Numbered from the stretch's first letter, positions 7,984 through 16,514 are shown. The stretch: 64,000 nucleotides of DNA from an uncultured Clostridia bacterium (GCA_944336475.1 CALVLD010000003.1:1-64000), one strand, 5' to 3'. Program-made: numbers and translations. Notes: generated by a model from the sequence alone, not told the origin.

Positions 7984-9850
7984 GAACAGACAGGAGCTTT
8001 CAGAATACAGAGCGTCTGCGGTGCGTGCGTTTACTGCAGAGCCCAAGAAGATTCTCGTTTGCGCAGGAACCGGCTGTGTGGCAGGCGGCTCTATTCAGAT
8101 ATACGAGCGGCTGAAGCAGCTCATGGCAGAGCGAAACATCCCCGTCGATGTCGAGCTTGCGGATGAGCCTCATGAGGGGGCCGTTGGTATGAAGATGAGC
8201 GGCTGTCACGGCTTCTGCGAGATGGGGCCGCTCCTTCGCATCGATCCGATGGGCTGGCTTTACACCAGGGTAAAGCTCGAGGATTGTGAGGAGATAGTTG
8301 AAAAGAGCATAGTGGGCGATGAGCCCATAGAGCGGCTCGCATATACAATCGACGGCAAGGTGTACGCAATGCAGGATGAGATACCCTTCTACCACAGGCA
8401 GAAGCGTGTGGTGCTGGAGCACTGCGGCAGAATCGACGCCAACTCCATCCGTGAGTACATCGCCATAGGCGGCTATTCGGCATTTGAAAAGGCGCTGTTT
8501 GACATGACCCCAGACGAGATAGTCAACGAGGTCACGGAGTCTGCACTGCGCGGCAGAGGCGGCGGCGGTTTCCCCACGGGGCGCAAGTGGTCCCAGGTGA
8601 AGCGCCAGAAGGAGCCCCAGAAGTACATCGTCTGCAACGGCGACGAGGGTGACCCCGGCGCATTCATGGACAGGAGCATCATGGAAGGCGATCCTCACCG
8701 TATGCTCGAGGGCATGATGATAGCAGGCGTTGCCTGCGGCGCAAGCGAGGGCTACATTTACGTCCGTGCGGAGTATCCGCTTGCGGTTGAACGCCTCAGG
8801 AGGGCTATTGCCCAGGCTGAGGAGTTGGGCCTCCTCGGAGACAACATACTCGGTACCGATTTCTCGTTCAGGATACACATCAACCGTGGCGCAGGTGCAT
8901 TCGTATGCGGCGAGGGCAGTGCGCTTACCGCCTCCATAGAGGGCAAGAGGGGCTTCCCCAGGGTCAAGCCCCCCCGCACGGTCGAGCATGGCCTGTTTGA
9001 CAAGCCCACTGTGCTTAACAACGTTGAGACATTTGCAAACGTTCCGCAGATAATCAACAAGGGCGCGGCATGGTACAGGAGCATGGGCACAGCCGGCAGC
9101 CCCGGCACAAAGGCATTTGCCCTTACCGGCAACATCCGCAACACCGGTCTTATAGAGGTTCCCATGGGCACATCCCTGCGTGAGATAGTGTTCGATATTG
9201 GCGGCGGCATCCGAGGCGACAACGAGTTCAAGGCCGTTCAGATAGGTGGCCCCTCCGGCGCATGCCTTACCAGGGAGCATCTGGATCTGCCGTTGGATTT
9301 TGACACGCTCACAAAGGTGGGCGCAATGATAGGCTCCGGCGGTCTTGTCGTTATGGATTCCCACACCTGCATGGTCGAGGTGGCAAGGTTCTTTATGAAC
9401 TTCACACAGAACGAATCCTGTGGAAAGTGCGTTCCCTGCCGCGAGGGTACGAAGCGTATGCTGGAGATTCTGCAGCGGATAGTTGACGGCCAAGGCGAGG
9501 AGGGCGACATAGAGCTGCTGCTCGAGCTTGCCGACACCATCTCCTCCACCGCACTGTGCGGTCTCGGCAAGTCCGCACCCTCCCCCGTCGTAAGCACAAT
9601 AACCAATTTCCGTGACGAATACGAGGCTCACATTAAGGACAAGCGCTGCCCCGCCGGCACCTGCTCAAAGCTGAAGCGCATAGTCATAGACCCTGCGCTC
9701 TGCAAGGGCTGCACAAGGTGTTCCCGTGTATGTCCCGTGGGCGCAATAAGCGGCAAGGCCAAGGAGCCCCACAACATAGACCTCACCAAGTGCATACGCT
9801 GTGGGAGCTGTATCTCGAGCTGTGCATTCCACGCCATCAAGGAGGACTGA
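7976..9850 (+). CDS. hydB: Electron-bifurcating hydrogenase subunit HydB (NuoF-like flavoprotein)
   Basis: About 624 residues. An N-terminal thioredoxin-like [2Fe-2S] domain (CAGTGC, later CHGFC) leads into the NuoF core with FMN/NAD(H) loops GRGGGGFPTGRKW and CNGDEGDPGAF. The [4Fe-4S] motif ESCGKCVPCREGTKRM follows, and two C-terminal ferredoxin clusters end the protein (CKGCTRCSRVC, CIRCGSCISSC). This is the NAD(H)-binding, flavin-containing subunit of HydABC. ATG 7976 is preferred over TTG 7970 because of its spacing from AGAGGAG. It sits between hydC and hydA with coupled or nearly coupled starts. Confidence 0.95.
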   Translation: MIKNRQELSEYRASAVRAFTAEPKKILVCAGTGCVAGGSIQIYERLKQLMAERNIPVDVELADEPHEGAVGMKMSGCHGFCEMGPLLRIDPMGWLYTRVKLEDCEEIVEKSIVGDEPIERLAYTIDGKVYAMQDEIPFYHRQKRVVLEHCGRIDANSIREYIAIGGYSAFEKALFDMTPDEIVNEVTESALRGRGGGGFPTGRKWSQVKRQKEPQKYIVCNGDEGDPGAFMDRSIMEGDPHRMLEGMMIAGVACGASEGYIYVRAEYPLAVERLRRAIAQAEELGLLGDNILGTDFSFRIHINRGAGAFVCGEGSALTASIEGKRGFPRVKPPRTVEHGLFDKPTVLNNVETFANVPQIINKGAAWYRSMGTAGSPGTKAFALTGNIRNTGLIEVPMGTSLREIVFDIGGGIRGDNEFKAVQIGGPSGACLTREHLDLPLDFDTLTKVGAMIGSGGLVVMDSHTCMVEVARFFMNFTQNESCGKCVPCREGTKRMLEILQRIVDGQGEEGDIELLLELADTISSTALCGLGKSAPSPVVSTITNFRDEYEAHIKDKRCPAGTCSKLKRIVIDPALCKGCTRCSRVCPVGAISGKAKEPHNIDLTKCIRCGSCISSCAFHAIKED

Positions 9851-9854
9851 GCCA

Positions 9855-11546
9855 ATGAGCGAATACATGACAATAGACGGTATTCCCGTTGAAATAAACG
9901 GTGAAAAGAATGTGCTTGAGCTTATCCGCAAGGTAGGTATAGAGCTTCCCACATTCTGCTACCATTCCGAGCTTTCGATCTACGGTGCATGCCGCATGTG
10001 TATGGTCGAAAACGAGCGTGGGGGTCTTGAGGCTGCCTGCTCCACCCCTCCCCGTGCCGGAATGAACATTAGAACCAATACTGAGCGTCTGCGCCGCTAC
10101 CGCAAGACCATACTCGAGCTGCTGCTTGCCAACCACTGCCGTGACTGCACCACCTGTGAAAACAACGGGAGCTGCAAGCTGCAGTCCCTTGCACGCCGCT
10201 TTCACATTGATGGCGTGCGCTTCCCCGATGGTGAACGCATCAAGCACGCCAAGGATGAATCATCCCTCAGCATCACCTGCGACGCCAGCAAGTGTATACT
10301 CTGCGGCGACTGCGTAAGGATGTGCAACGAGATCCAGAATGTCGGGGCCATAGACTTTGCGCACAGGGGCTCCAAGATGCTCATATCCACTGCGTTCGGC
10401 GTGCCCATGGCAGAGTCCCCATGCGTGGGCTGCGGCCAGTGTGCCGCAGTCTGCCCCACCGGCGCCATAGTTGTTAAGAACAACATCGCCGAGGTCTGGA
10501 AGGCGTTGGACGATCCCACCGTCAAGACCACCGTGCAGATCGCCCCGGCCGTGCGTGTTGCCGTCGGCAAGGAGCTCGGCATAGGCGATGGCGAGAATGC
10601 CCTTGGCAAGATAATCGCAGCCCTCCGCAGGATGGGCTTTGACGAGGTATATGACACCTCCACCGGCGCTGACCTAACCGTTCTTGAGGAGACGGAGGAG
10701 TTTCTCCACCGCATAGAGAACGGAGAGAAGCTGCCCCTCATCACCTCCTGCTGCCCTGCATGGATCAACTATTGCGAAAAGAAGCATCCCGATCTGCTGA
10801 AAAACGTCTCCACCTGCCGTTCCCCCATGCAAATGCTTGCATCCCTCCTGCGTGAGCAGAGCAAGCTGTCCTCCCGCAGGATGTACCATGTGGCCGTGAT
10901 GCCCTGCACCGCAAAGAAGTTTGAGGCCGCCCGTGACGAGTTCAAGAATGACGGCATGCCCAATGTTGACGCAGTGCTCACCACGCAGGAGCTTATCCGC
11001 ATGATAAGGGAATCCGGCATAGTGTTCAACGAGCTTGAGCCCGAAGCGGTCGACATGCCATTTGGCTCGGTATCCGGCGCCGGCATCATATTCGGCGTCA
11101 CCGGCGGCGTTACGGAGGCTGTGCTCAGGCGTGTGGTATCGGACAAGTCCCGTACCGGTCTGCTCTCGCTTGCCCGCATGGGGCAGCGCGGCAGCAGCGG
11201 TGTGAAGGAGTTCACCGTTCCCTACGGCGACAGGGAGCTTAAAATAGCCGTTGTAAGCGGCCTTGCCAATGCCGAATCCGTGCTTAAGCGTGTGAACAAT
11301 GGCGAGCACTTTGACCTCATAGAGGTCATGGCCTGCCCGGGCGGCTGTGTCGCAGGCGGCGGTCAGCCCTTTGTTCCTGTTGAGAGGCGTGCAAAGCGCA
11401 GCGAGGGTCTCTACACTGCAGACAGGGTCTCCAGCATCCGCAGAAGCGAGGAGAACCCTCTCATGTTCTCCCTCTACAACGGCATACTCAAGGGTCGTGT
11501 CCATGAGCTTCTCCATGTTGATTATTGTAAGGGAGGCGAAAACTGA
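9855..11546 (+). CDS. hydA: [FeFe]-hydrogenase catalytic subunit HydA
   Basis: About 563 residues from ATG 9855, behind AAGGAGG. The order is an N-terminal plant-type [2Fe-2S] domain (CYHSELSIYGACRMC), a His-ligated cluster motif (HCRDCTTCENNGSC), two [4Fe-4S] motifs (CILCGDCVRMC, CVGCGQCAAVC) and the H-cluster domain. The canonical H-cluster motifs TSCCPAW, MPCTAKKFE and MACPGGCVAGGG are all intact, unlike in HydS. It makes H2 with electrons from HydB/HydC and ferredoxin. Its TGA overlaps the ATG of the next gene by one base. Confidence 0.96.
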   Translation: MSEYMTIDGIPVEINGEKNVLELIRKVGIELPTFCYHSELSIYGACRMCMVENERGGLEAACSTPPRAGMNIRTNTERLRRYRKTILELLLANHCRDCTTCENNGSCKLQSLARRFHIDGVRFPDGERIKHAKDESSLSITCDASKCILCGDCVRMCNEIQNVGAIDFAHRGSKMLISTAFGVPMAESPCVGCGQCAAVCPTGAIVVKNNIAEVWKALDDPTVKTTVQIAPAVRVAVGKELGIGDGENALGKIIAALRRMGFDEVYDTSTGADLTVLEETEEFLHRIENGEKLPLITSCCPAWINYCEKKHPDLLKNVSTCRSPMQMLASLLREQSKLSSRRMYHVAVMPCTAKKFEAARDEFKNDGMPNVDAVLTTQELIRMIRESGIVFNELEPEAVDMPFGSVSGAGIIFGVTGGVTEAVLRRVVSDKSRTGLLSLARMGQRGSSGVKEFTVPYGDRELKIAVVSGLANAESVLKRVNNGEHFDLIEVMACPGGCVAGGGQPFVPVERRAKRSEGLYTADRVSSIRRSEENPLMFSLYNGILKGRVHELLHVDYCKGGEN

Positions 11547-11815
11547 TGATCGAACTGAGCGTTTGCATAGGCAGTGCCTGTCACCTCAAGGGCTCGTACA
11601 ATGTCGTCACGACGTTTCAGCACCTGGTCGAGGAGTATGGCGTAAGTGATAAGGTGGAGCTAAAGATGGCATTCTGTATGCGCAGGTGTGCCGGCACGGG
11701 CGTTTCGGTGACGCTCAATGGCGAAAGCTACGGTGTCAAGCCCGAGGAAGCAAGAGCATTCTTCAAGGCAAAGGTGCTAGGCGCAATAGAAGAAGGCAAC
11801 GGATATACAGAATAG
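11546..11815 (+). CDS. Small thioredoxin-like [2Fe-2S] ferredoxin (second copy)
   Basis: An 89-residue relative of the protein at 4346-4588, with CIGSAC (Cys7, Cys12) and CMRRC (Cys44, Cys48). The one-base TGATG overlap with hydA points to coupled translation. It is the last intact gene of the operon. It is probably an electron carrier or accessory cluster protein for the hydrogenase; whether it is a bona fide subunit cannot be seen. Confidence 0.83.
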   Translation: MIELSVCIGSACHLKGSYNVVTTFQHLVEEYGVSDKVELKMAFCMRRCAGTGVSVTLNGESYGVKPEEARAFFKAKVLGAIEEGNGYTE

Positions 11816-11819
11816 TTGA

Positions 11820-11957
11820 AAGGACGCTCTCAAGACCGGCCGTGACTTTGTCTGCGCCAGCGGTTATGCCTTGACGGGTAACGCTACGGTAGCGCTCGCA
11901 ATGGACGCCCGCAAGCAGGCTGCCGGCTTGATCGGCAAGGCGCTTGAGGAAAAATAA
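11820..11957 (+). pseudogene. C-terminal remnant of an unidentified gene
   Basis: An open frame of 45 codons (reading KTGRDFVCASGYALTGNATV and on to KALEEK) begins just after an in-frame TGA, has no start codon with a ribosome site, and ends at TAA 11955-11957 ahead of a strong terminator. Its composition is protein-like and matches the neighbouring codon use, so it looks like the surviving 3' end of a deleted gene. It could be the tail of a flavin or nucleotide-dependent oxidoreductase, but I do not recognise it securely. Confidence 0.45.
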
Positions 11958-11987
11958 CGGTGCAAGCACATTGGAGCATACATGTTG

Positions 11988-12021
11988 CAGGGACATTCAT
12001 GGGGCGGATGTCCCTGTTTTT
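11988..12021 (+). terminator. Terminator of the rex-hyd operon
   Basis: A perfect 9-bp stem (CAGGGACAT at 11988-11996, ATGTCCCTG at 12008-12016) with an 11-base loop is followed by TTTTTG. It ends the 11.6-kb plus-strand gene run. Confidence 0.88.
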
Positions 12022-12030
12022 GTGGCAGTA

Positions 12031-12066
12031 AAAACAGCCCCCACGGGCGAAAACGGCCTGTGGGGC
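12031..12066 (-). terminator. Terminator of the yybS-rplI-dnaB unit
   Basis: Read on the minus strand, GCCCCACAGG pairs with CCGTGGGGGC and is followed by TGTTTTT, 20 bases beyond the dnaB stop codon. It converges with the hyd operon terminator. Confidence 0.8.
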
Positions 12067-12085
12067 GTTTGGATATTTACTGTAA

Positions 12086-13420
12086 TTATGCGTCGGAATA
12101 GTTGTTGAAGCGTGTATGCTCGGGCAGCCACGTTAACTTTATCACGCCTGTTGCACCGTTTCTGTGCTTTACCAGATTGAGATATGCGGTGTTGTCCTTT
12201 TCCAGATACTCGGGCGTGTCGGCATATGCCGCAGGGCGGTAGAGCATCATTATCATATCCGCATCCTGCTCTATGGAGCCGCTCTCCCTGAGATCGCTCA
12301 TTACGGGGGTGTGATCCTTGCGCTTGTCCGGCTCCCTTGAAAGCTGTGAGAGCAGTATTATTGGAACATCCAGTTCCCTTGCAATGTTCTTTAGGTCACG
12401 GGTCATTGCGGAGACCTCCTGCACACGGGAGTCGCTCCGCTTATCGGACTGCATGAGCTGGAGATAGTCGATTATGATCAGATCAAGCCCCTGCCGTGCC
12501 TTTATGCGGCGGCAGCGTGTGCGCAGCTCCGCCACCGATATGGCAGGCGTGTCATCTATGAGGAGTCCTGCATCCCCCACCCGATTAAGCTCCATTGCAA
12601 GCTCGACCAGTTCATCGGGCGAGACCGTTCCCGTACGAATCTTCTGCATCTGTATGCCCGTTTCGGAGGACATTATACGGGTGACAAGCTGTTCCTTGCT
12701 CATCTCCAGACTGAACACGGCCACGGTCGCCCCCTCCCTCAGCGCAGCATGTGCGCCTATGTTGAGGGCAAGCGCAGTCTTGCCGCTTGACGGGCGGCCG
12801 GCGATGATTATGAGGTCGCTCCTTTGCAGGCCGGATGTGACATCGTCAAGATCGATAAGGCCGGTCGGCAAACCCGTGCTCTTCCCCTCGAGCTGCATGA
12901 GATCGCCTATTTTGCGGAACACCCTCATGTATATGGGGGCTATGGGCTCCATGCGGTCATCGGCGCTACGCATGGCTATCTCATATATGCGGCGCTCGGC
13001 ATCATTCAGTATTGCCTCGGTCTCCTTTGCGCCCTCCGCAGCTTGACGGGCTATCTCCGTGCTGACACGGATGAGTCTGCGCCTTGAGCTTGCGGACTCA
13101 ACGATACCCATATAGTGCTCTACATTGGCTGCAGACGGGGTAAAAAGCGTAAGCTCTGTAAGGTATGCAAGGCCGCCTGCAGATTCCACCTTGCCTGCAC
13201 GCTCAAGTGCATCAAGCACGGTTATGGCGTCTACGGAACCGCCGCTTGCCCATACGTCACGCATGGCGGTGTAGATATCCCTGTGGGCAACACGGAAGAA
13301 ATCCTCCGCAGCGAGCCTGTCCATCAGCTTTTCCACCGCCTCCGGCGATATAAGGGCGCTGCCGAGCACCGAGCGCTCCGCCTCGTCGCTATATGGTTGG
13401 ACGATGCTCTTCTCTTCCAT
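12086..13420 (-). CDS. dnaB: Replicative DNA helicase DnaB
   Basis: A 444-residue hexameric helicase. The N-terminal collar domain (about 1-110) and linker precede the RecA-like motor. The motor carries Walker A GRPSSGKTAL (residues 208-217), Walker B LIIIDYLQLM, and the conserved SQLSREPDKR and SGSIEQDADMI stretches. It unwinds the replication fork and recruits primase. Its ATG is two bases after the rplI stop codon, the common Firmicutes arrangement rplI-dnaB. Confidence 0.97.
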   Translation of the reverse strand: MEEKSIVQPYSDEAERSVLGSALISPEAVEKLMDRLAAEDFFRVAHRDIYTAMRDVWASGGSVDAITVLDALERAGKVESAGGLAYLTELTLFTPSAANVEHYMGIVESASSRRRLIRVSTEIARQAAEGAKETEAILNDAERRIYEIAMRSADDRMEPIAPIYMRVFRKIGDLMQLEGKSTGLPTGLIDLDDVTSGLQRSDLIIIAGRPSSGKTALALNIGAHAALREGATVAVFSLEMSKEQLVTRIMSSETGIQMQKIRTGTVSPDELVELAMELNRVGDAGLLIDDTPAISVAELRTRCRRIKARQGLDLIIIDYLQLMQSDKRSDSRVQEVSAMTRDLKNIARELDVPIILLSQLSREPDKRKDHTPVMSDLRESGSIEQDADMIMMLYRPAAYADTPEYLEKDNTAYLNLVKHRNGATGVIKLTWLPEHTRFNNYSDA

Positions 13421-13422
13421 GA

Positions 13423-13875
13423 CTAATCCTCTGCCGGGATGACCTCGACCTTAAATTCAGCATCGGTCTGCTCAAACATATGTGCGCTGACAACGGTTAT
13501 GCCGGTGGTCTTGATTGGCTCGGGTATGCGTATCTTCTTTTTGTCTATGCTTATGTCGTACTGCGCTTTGAGAGCATCAGCAATCTCCTTGCCCGTAATT
13601 GAGCCAAAGAGCCTGCCGTTTTCACCTGCCTTGGCATACACCTTGACGGTCAGATTGCTCATCTCCGAGGCAAGCTCACGAGCATTCTTGCGCTGAACCT
13701 CGACCCTGTGTTTTTCGGCACGGCGTTTAATATTGGCAGCGTTGATGTTGTCCGCATTGGCGAGAACGGCAAACCCCTTAGGAATCAGAAAATTGCGGGC
13801 ATAGCCGTCGCTTACATCGACTATATCTCCCATCTTACCGGTACCCTTAACATCCTGCTTCAACAAAACCTTCAT
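13423..13875 (-). CDS. rplI: Large ribosomal subunit protein bL9
   Basis: A 150-residue protein starting MKVLLKQDVKGTGKMGDIV. The N-terminal domain with the conserved GYARNFLIPKGFA stretch is followed by the long central helix and a C-terminal domain, as in bL9. The start at 13875 lies behind GGAGGT; an upstream in-frame extension lacks bL9 character. It lies between a YybS-like gene (13 bases) and dnaB (2 bases). gdpP, which often sits between yybS and rplI, is absent. Confidence 0.97.
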   Translation of the reverse strand: MKVLLKQDVKGTGKMGDIVDVSDGYARNFLIPKGFAVLANADNINAANIKRRAEKHRVEVQRKNARELASEMSNLTVKVYAKAGENGRLFGSITGKEIADALKAQYDISIDKKKIRIPEPIKTTGITVVSAHMFEQTDAEFKVEVIPAED

Positions 13876-13888
13876 AGCAACCTCCACT

Positions 13889-14932
13889 TCATTTCTTGTC
13901 GGTATCGTTTTCATTGGAATCGTCATCGTGCCTGATATATCCATACTTATCGTATTCGTTGAGCTTCGCCTTCCTCTGCGCTTCAAGCTCCATCTGCCTT
14001 GCGGCGGCGTCAAATACCTGTCTGCGGTTTTTAATTTGCTCTATGACGCCTATTGGCAGCACAAACAGGAGACTATACGGGAACATAAGTATCAGCATGC
14101 ACACCACCAGTATGTAGCCGTACACACGCACCTTCGTCCTGTTAAATATGTAGAACACGAACGAAAGTCCCTGCATGGCAAACATGGTTATGAACGGCAC
14201 TGCTATGGAGAATGAGAACGATGTAGCAACGCTTGCCTTGAATATGAACAGTGCTGCGCATACAACAGCCATGAACACAACCCCACCTATCGTACTTTGC
14301 GGCAACCTCCACCTGTAGAACGGCGCCATGGGGCGAAGCTCGGCATTCAGCGCCTTGCAGAACATCCTTGTCAGCATGAGCACGCAGAAGGCAACGATCT
14401 CTCCGTACAGCATGGTAATTGTCATCAACACATCGGGTATGACCTCAATAAGGCTCGTGAAGTAGCCGTTCAGATCCACTGCATTGAAGCCCATATCTGT
14501 ATAATACCTTATGACATCGGCGGAGAATGCTTTTAGTTCCTCGACCAGTCCGGCGCTTGGGGCATCGCCAGCCAGCACTGAATCTAAAGTCAGTGAAAAA
14601 TATGAACCTACGGTGATTATCACTGCAGCTGCCAGCAGCGTGTACCTGTGGGAAACCTTTTTTCGCAAGAATATCGTCAACACGGGGAGCAGGAGTACGC
14701 ACTCCGCAACGATGCAGCAGAGCTCAACGGATTTAGCAGCGGATGCTGCAAAAGCAAGGCAATACGCCGCCAGTACCGGTACCGCATATACATACCCCCA
14801 TGCCGCACCCATTGCCGCAGCAAATGCAACCACAACTATGAGCAGCGGCGGGAACAAATACAATATCGCAGCAGCCGCAATGCAAACGCCTGCGCATATC
14901 AACATTCGAAGCCAGACGGGCAGTTTATTCAT
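13889..14932 (-). CDS. YybS-like (DUF2232) multispanning membrane protein
   Basis: A 347-residue protein with about eight hydrophobic segments spread over residues 8-300 and a charged C-terminal tail ending HDDDSNENDTDKK. Length, topology and position upstream of rplI-dnaB match the YybS/DUF2232 family, a putative membrane transporter-like family without an established biochemical role. Start at 14932 behind AAAGGAG. Confidence 0.75.
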   Translation of the reverse strand: MNKLPVWLRMLICAGVCIAAAAILYLFPPLLIVVVAFAAAMGAAWGYVYAVPVLAAYCLAFAASAAKSVELCCIVAECVLLLPVLTIFLRKKVSHRYTLLAAAVIITVGSYFSLTLDSVLAGDAPSAGLVEELKAFSADVIRYYTDMGFNAVDLNGYFTSLIEVIPDVLMTITMLYGEIVAFCVLMLTRMFCKALNAELRPMAPFYRWRLPQSTIGGVVFMAVVCAALFIFKASVATSFSFSIAVPFITMFAMQGLSFVFYIFNRTKVRVYGYILVVCMLILMFPYSLLFVLPIGVIEQIKNRRQVFDAAARQMELEAQRKAKLNEYDKYGYIRHDDDSNENDTDKK

Positions 14933-14976
14933 TGAACCGGCGCTCCTTTCGTATGAGCAGACAAACTCTCAGTGTA

Positions 14977-15005
14977 ATTTTACATTGGCGGCCGATTTAA
15001 GTCAA
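14977..15005 (-). promoter_or_regulatory. Promoter of the yybS-rplI-dnaB operon
   Basis: On the minus strand TTGACT (15000-15005), a 17-base spacer and TAAAAT (14977-14982) lie 45 bases ahead of the yybS-like start codon. Confidence 0.7.
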
Positions 15006-15042
15006 TACATTTGAGAAACAAAAGCGCTTGTGGGGATACCGA

Positions 15043-15228
15043 TTATCCTACGCACCCGACAGCTGTGATTTGCATGCTCTTTTGGGTTTGCATGGGTGTG
15101 GCCAAGAGCGCGTCTGGGCCAAGAGCCCGTTGCATAAAGAGGCCTGCCGACAAGCCCTCGCTCATGTCCGCAATCTGCAGGCCAATGATACCCAATGAAT
15201 TTACTGCCTCAATAATCTTCTGTTTCAC
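15043..15228 (-). CDS. Small hypothetical protein (61 aa)
   Basis: GTG 15228 lies five bases after a full GGAGGT site and opens a 61-codon frame starting MKQKIIEAVNSLGIIGLQIA. The product is not recognised; it has an amphipathic N-terminus and no membrane segment or metal motif. Its start overlaps the stop codon of the next small frame (GTGA), suggesting coupling. It ends close to the yybS promoter. It could be a real small gene or a decayed remnant. Confidence 0.35.
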   Translation of the reverse strand: MKQKIIEAVNSLGIIGLQIADMSEGLSAGLFMQRALGPDALLATPMQTQKSMQITAVGCVG

Positions 15229-15356
15229 AGCATACCTCCGATACCATTCCTTCTGCAAGTATACATACGATCTGCAAACAAGGCGACCGTTTCAGACTGC
15301 AGGTCATGTGGCAGTAACTCCCCGGCAACCCTTGGGTTTAACATTTTGCTGCTCAT
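15225..15356 (-). CDS. Small hypothetical protein (43 aa)
   Basis: ATG 15356 opens a 43-codon frame (MSSKMLNPRVAGELLPHDLQ at its start) ending in a TGA that overlaps the GTG of the following small gene. The ribosome site is weak (AGGG, eight bases). No family is recognised. The coupling with a neighbour that has a strong GGAGGT is the main argument that the pair is translated. Confidence 0.28.
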   Translation of the reverse strand: MSSKMLNPRVAGELLPHDLQSETVALFADRMYTCRRNGIGGML

Positions 15357-15584
15357 AAAAAACACCCTGCGCAACGACTTCCCTCCGTCAGTGGGGGTAG
15401 TATGGTGCTATTTGATCCTTGGTAAAATCGATGCGGCACGAAGGATATTTTTTTGTGGCGCTCTGGCTGAAAACCGCACCTTGGTATTTGGTTCCGACCT
15501 GTCGGCTCTTTAAGTTTACCACTTAGCGCCGAAGTGTTGCCGCAAAATTTGAGTTATGCTACTATAATTACGGGAGGTGGAAAA

Positions 15585-16025
15585 ATGAAAGTAGAGATTA
15601 ACTTATCATGCAATATCAGTGAACCCTTGATTGTCATACACACAAACAAAATCACAGATGAGATCAAGCGGCTAATAACGGTTTTTGAAAACGATAATAT
15701 TGGGTCTGTCTTCGCATATGCCGGAAGTCGCATAGTGCGCTTGAGCGTCGATGAAATTTGCGTTATTAAAACCGCAAACGGAAAAACAGAGATCCATTCT
15801 ATGGATGAGACATATTATCATCCAAGGAGGCTCTATGAATTTGAAGCAGGTTTGGGACACGGCTTTATAAGGATCTCCAAAGGCTCAATTGTCAACTTAA
15901 ACAGGATACTGTATTTTGAACCAACCGCCTCGGGGCTGATGAGGATAGAATTGGCCAACGGAGAACACGATTATATATCAAGGAAATATTTGCATACCGT
16001 TAAAAAAATCATGAAGGAGTGGTGA
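15585..16025 (+). CDS. LytTR-domain transcriptional regulator
   Basis: A 146-residue protein with a C-terminal LytTR DNA-binding domain (about 50-146) with the typical FIRISKGSIVNLNRI and YISRKYLHTVKK stretches. The N-terminal part is short and has no receiver domain. ATG 15585 follows GGGAGGTGG; an in-frame TTG further upstream has no ribosome site. It is followed after five bases by a DUF3021 membrane protein, a pairing common in Firmicutes in which the membrane protein probably modulates the regulator. Confidence 0.88.
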   Translation: MKVEINLSCNISEPLIVIHTNKITDEIKRLITVFENDNIGSVFAYAGSRIVRLSVDEICVIKTANGKTEIHSMDETYYHPRRLYEFEAGLGHGFIRISKGSIVNLNRILYFEPTASGLMRIELANGEHDYISRKYLHTVKKIMKEW

Positions 16026-16030
16026 ATTGA

Positions 16031-16468
16031 ATGAAACGATTTATAACAACGGCTGCTATTGGTATCGGAACGGGCTGCTTTGCTTTTGTTTGCATGCTGT
16101 TTTTAGCGTCATGGATCGCCGGAGGCTCGGAGGTGTTCTACTCATCTACCTCCGGTGCCGGATTGCTGAAATCGGCAACCGCCTGCATAGCTGTTTCGCT
16201 TGGCTTCTCTATGCCTTCGCTTGTTTATTATAACAGAAAAGGCGTACTTATCCTAAAAGTTTTACTGCATATGGTCGTGGGTACCGCTGTGTTTTTGATC
16301 ATAGGCAGCTATGCCGGTTGGATCTCGGGGTCGCCGTCAGAGTGGCTAGCGTACATGTTGACAGCGGTTGCGTCGGCAGTCATGATCGGCGGTATCATTT
16401 GGGCTCGGCTCAAACATGATGCAAAGAAAATGAATGCAAAATTGCAAAGTAAAGGCGAGCCTAATTAA
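16031..16468 (+). CDS. DUF3021 family membrane protein
   Basis: A 145-residue protein with four hydrophobic segments (about 8-30, 46-62, 72-94 and 104-126) and a basic C-terminal tail. Size, topology and position directly after a LytTR regulator match the DUF3021 family. It probably acts as the membrane partner of that regulator. The terminator at 16483-16514 closes the two-gene unit. Confidence 0.82.
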   Translation: MKRFITTAAIGIGTGCFAFVCMLFLASWIAGGSEVFYSSTSGAGLLKSATACIAVSLGFSMPSLVYYNRKGVLILKVLLHMVVGTAVFLIIGSYAGWISGSPSEWLAYMLTAVASAVMIGGIIWARLKHDAKKMNAKLQSKGEPN

Positions 16469-16482
16469 CGGTTAATCCCTTG

Positions 16483-16514
16483 CTGCCGGCAGCAGTGCGC
16501 TCCGGCAGTTTTTT
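16483..16514 (+). terminator. Terminator of the LytTR/DUF3021 unit
   Basis: CTGCCG (16483-16488) pairs with CGGCAG (16503-16508) and is followed by TTTTTTG, 15 bases after the DUF3021 stop codon. Confidence 0.75.

Noticed and set aside
8000-9631. A 543-codon minus-strand frame opposite hydB
   Set aside because: Complementary shadow of a confidently identified gene, with no recognisable protein character.
15563-15568. TATAAT just upstream of the LytTR gene as a promoter
   Set aside because: It is only a few bases from the ribosome site and has no -35 box at a workable distance, so a transcript from it would lack the ribosome site.
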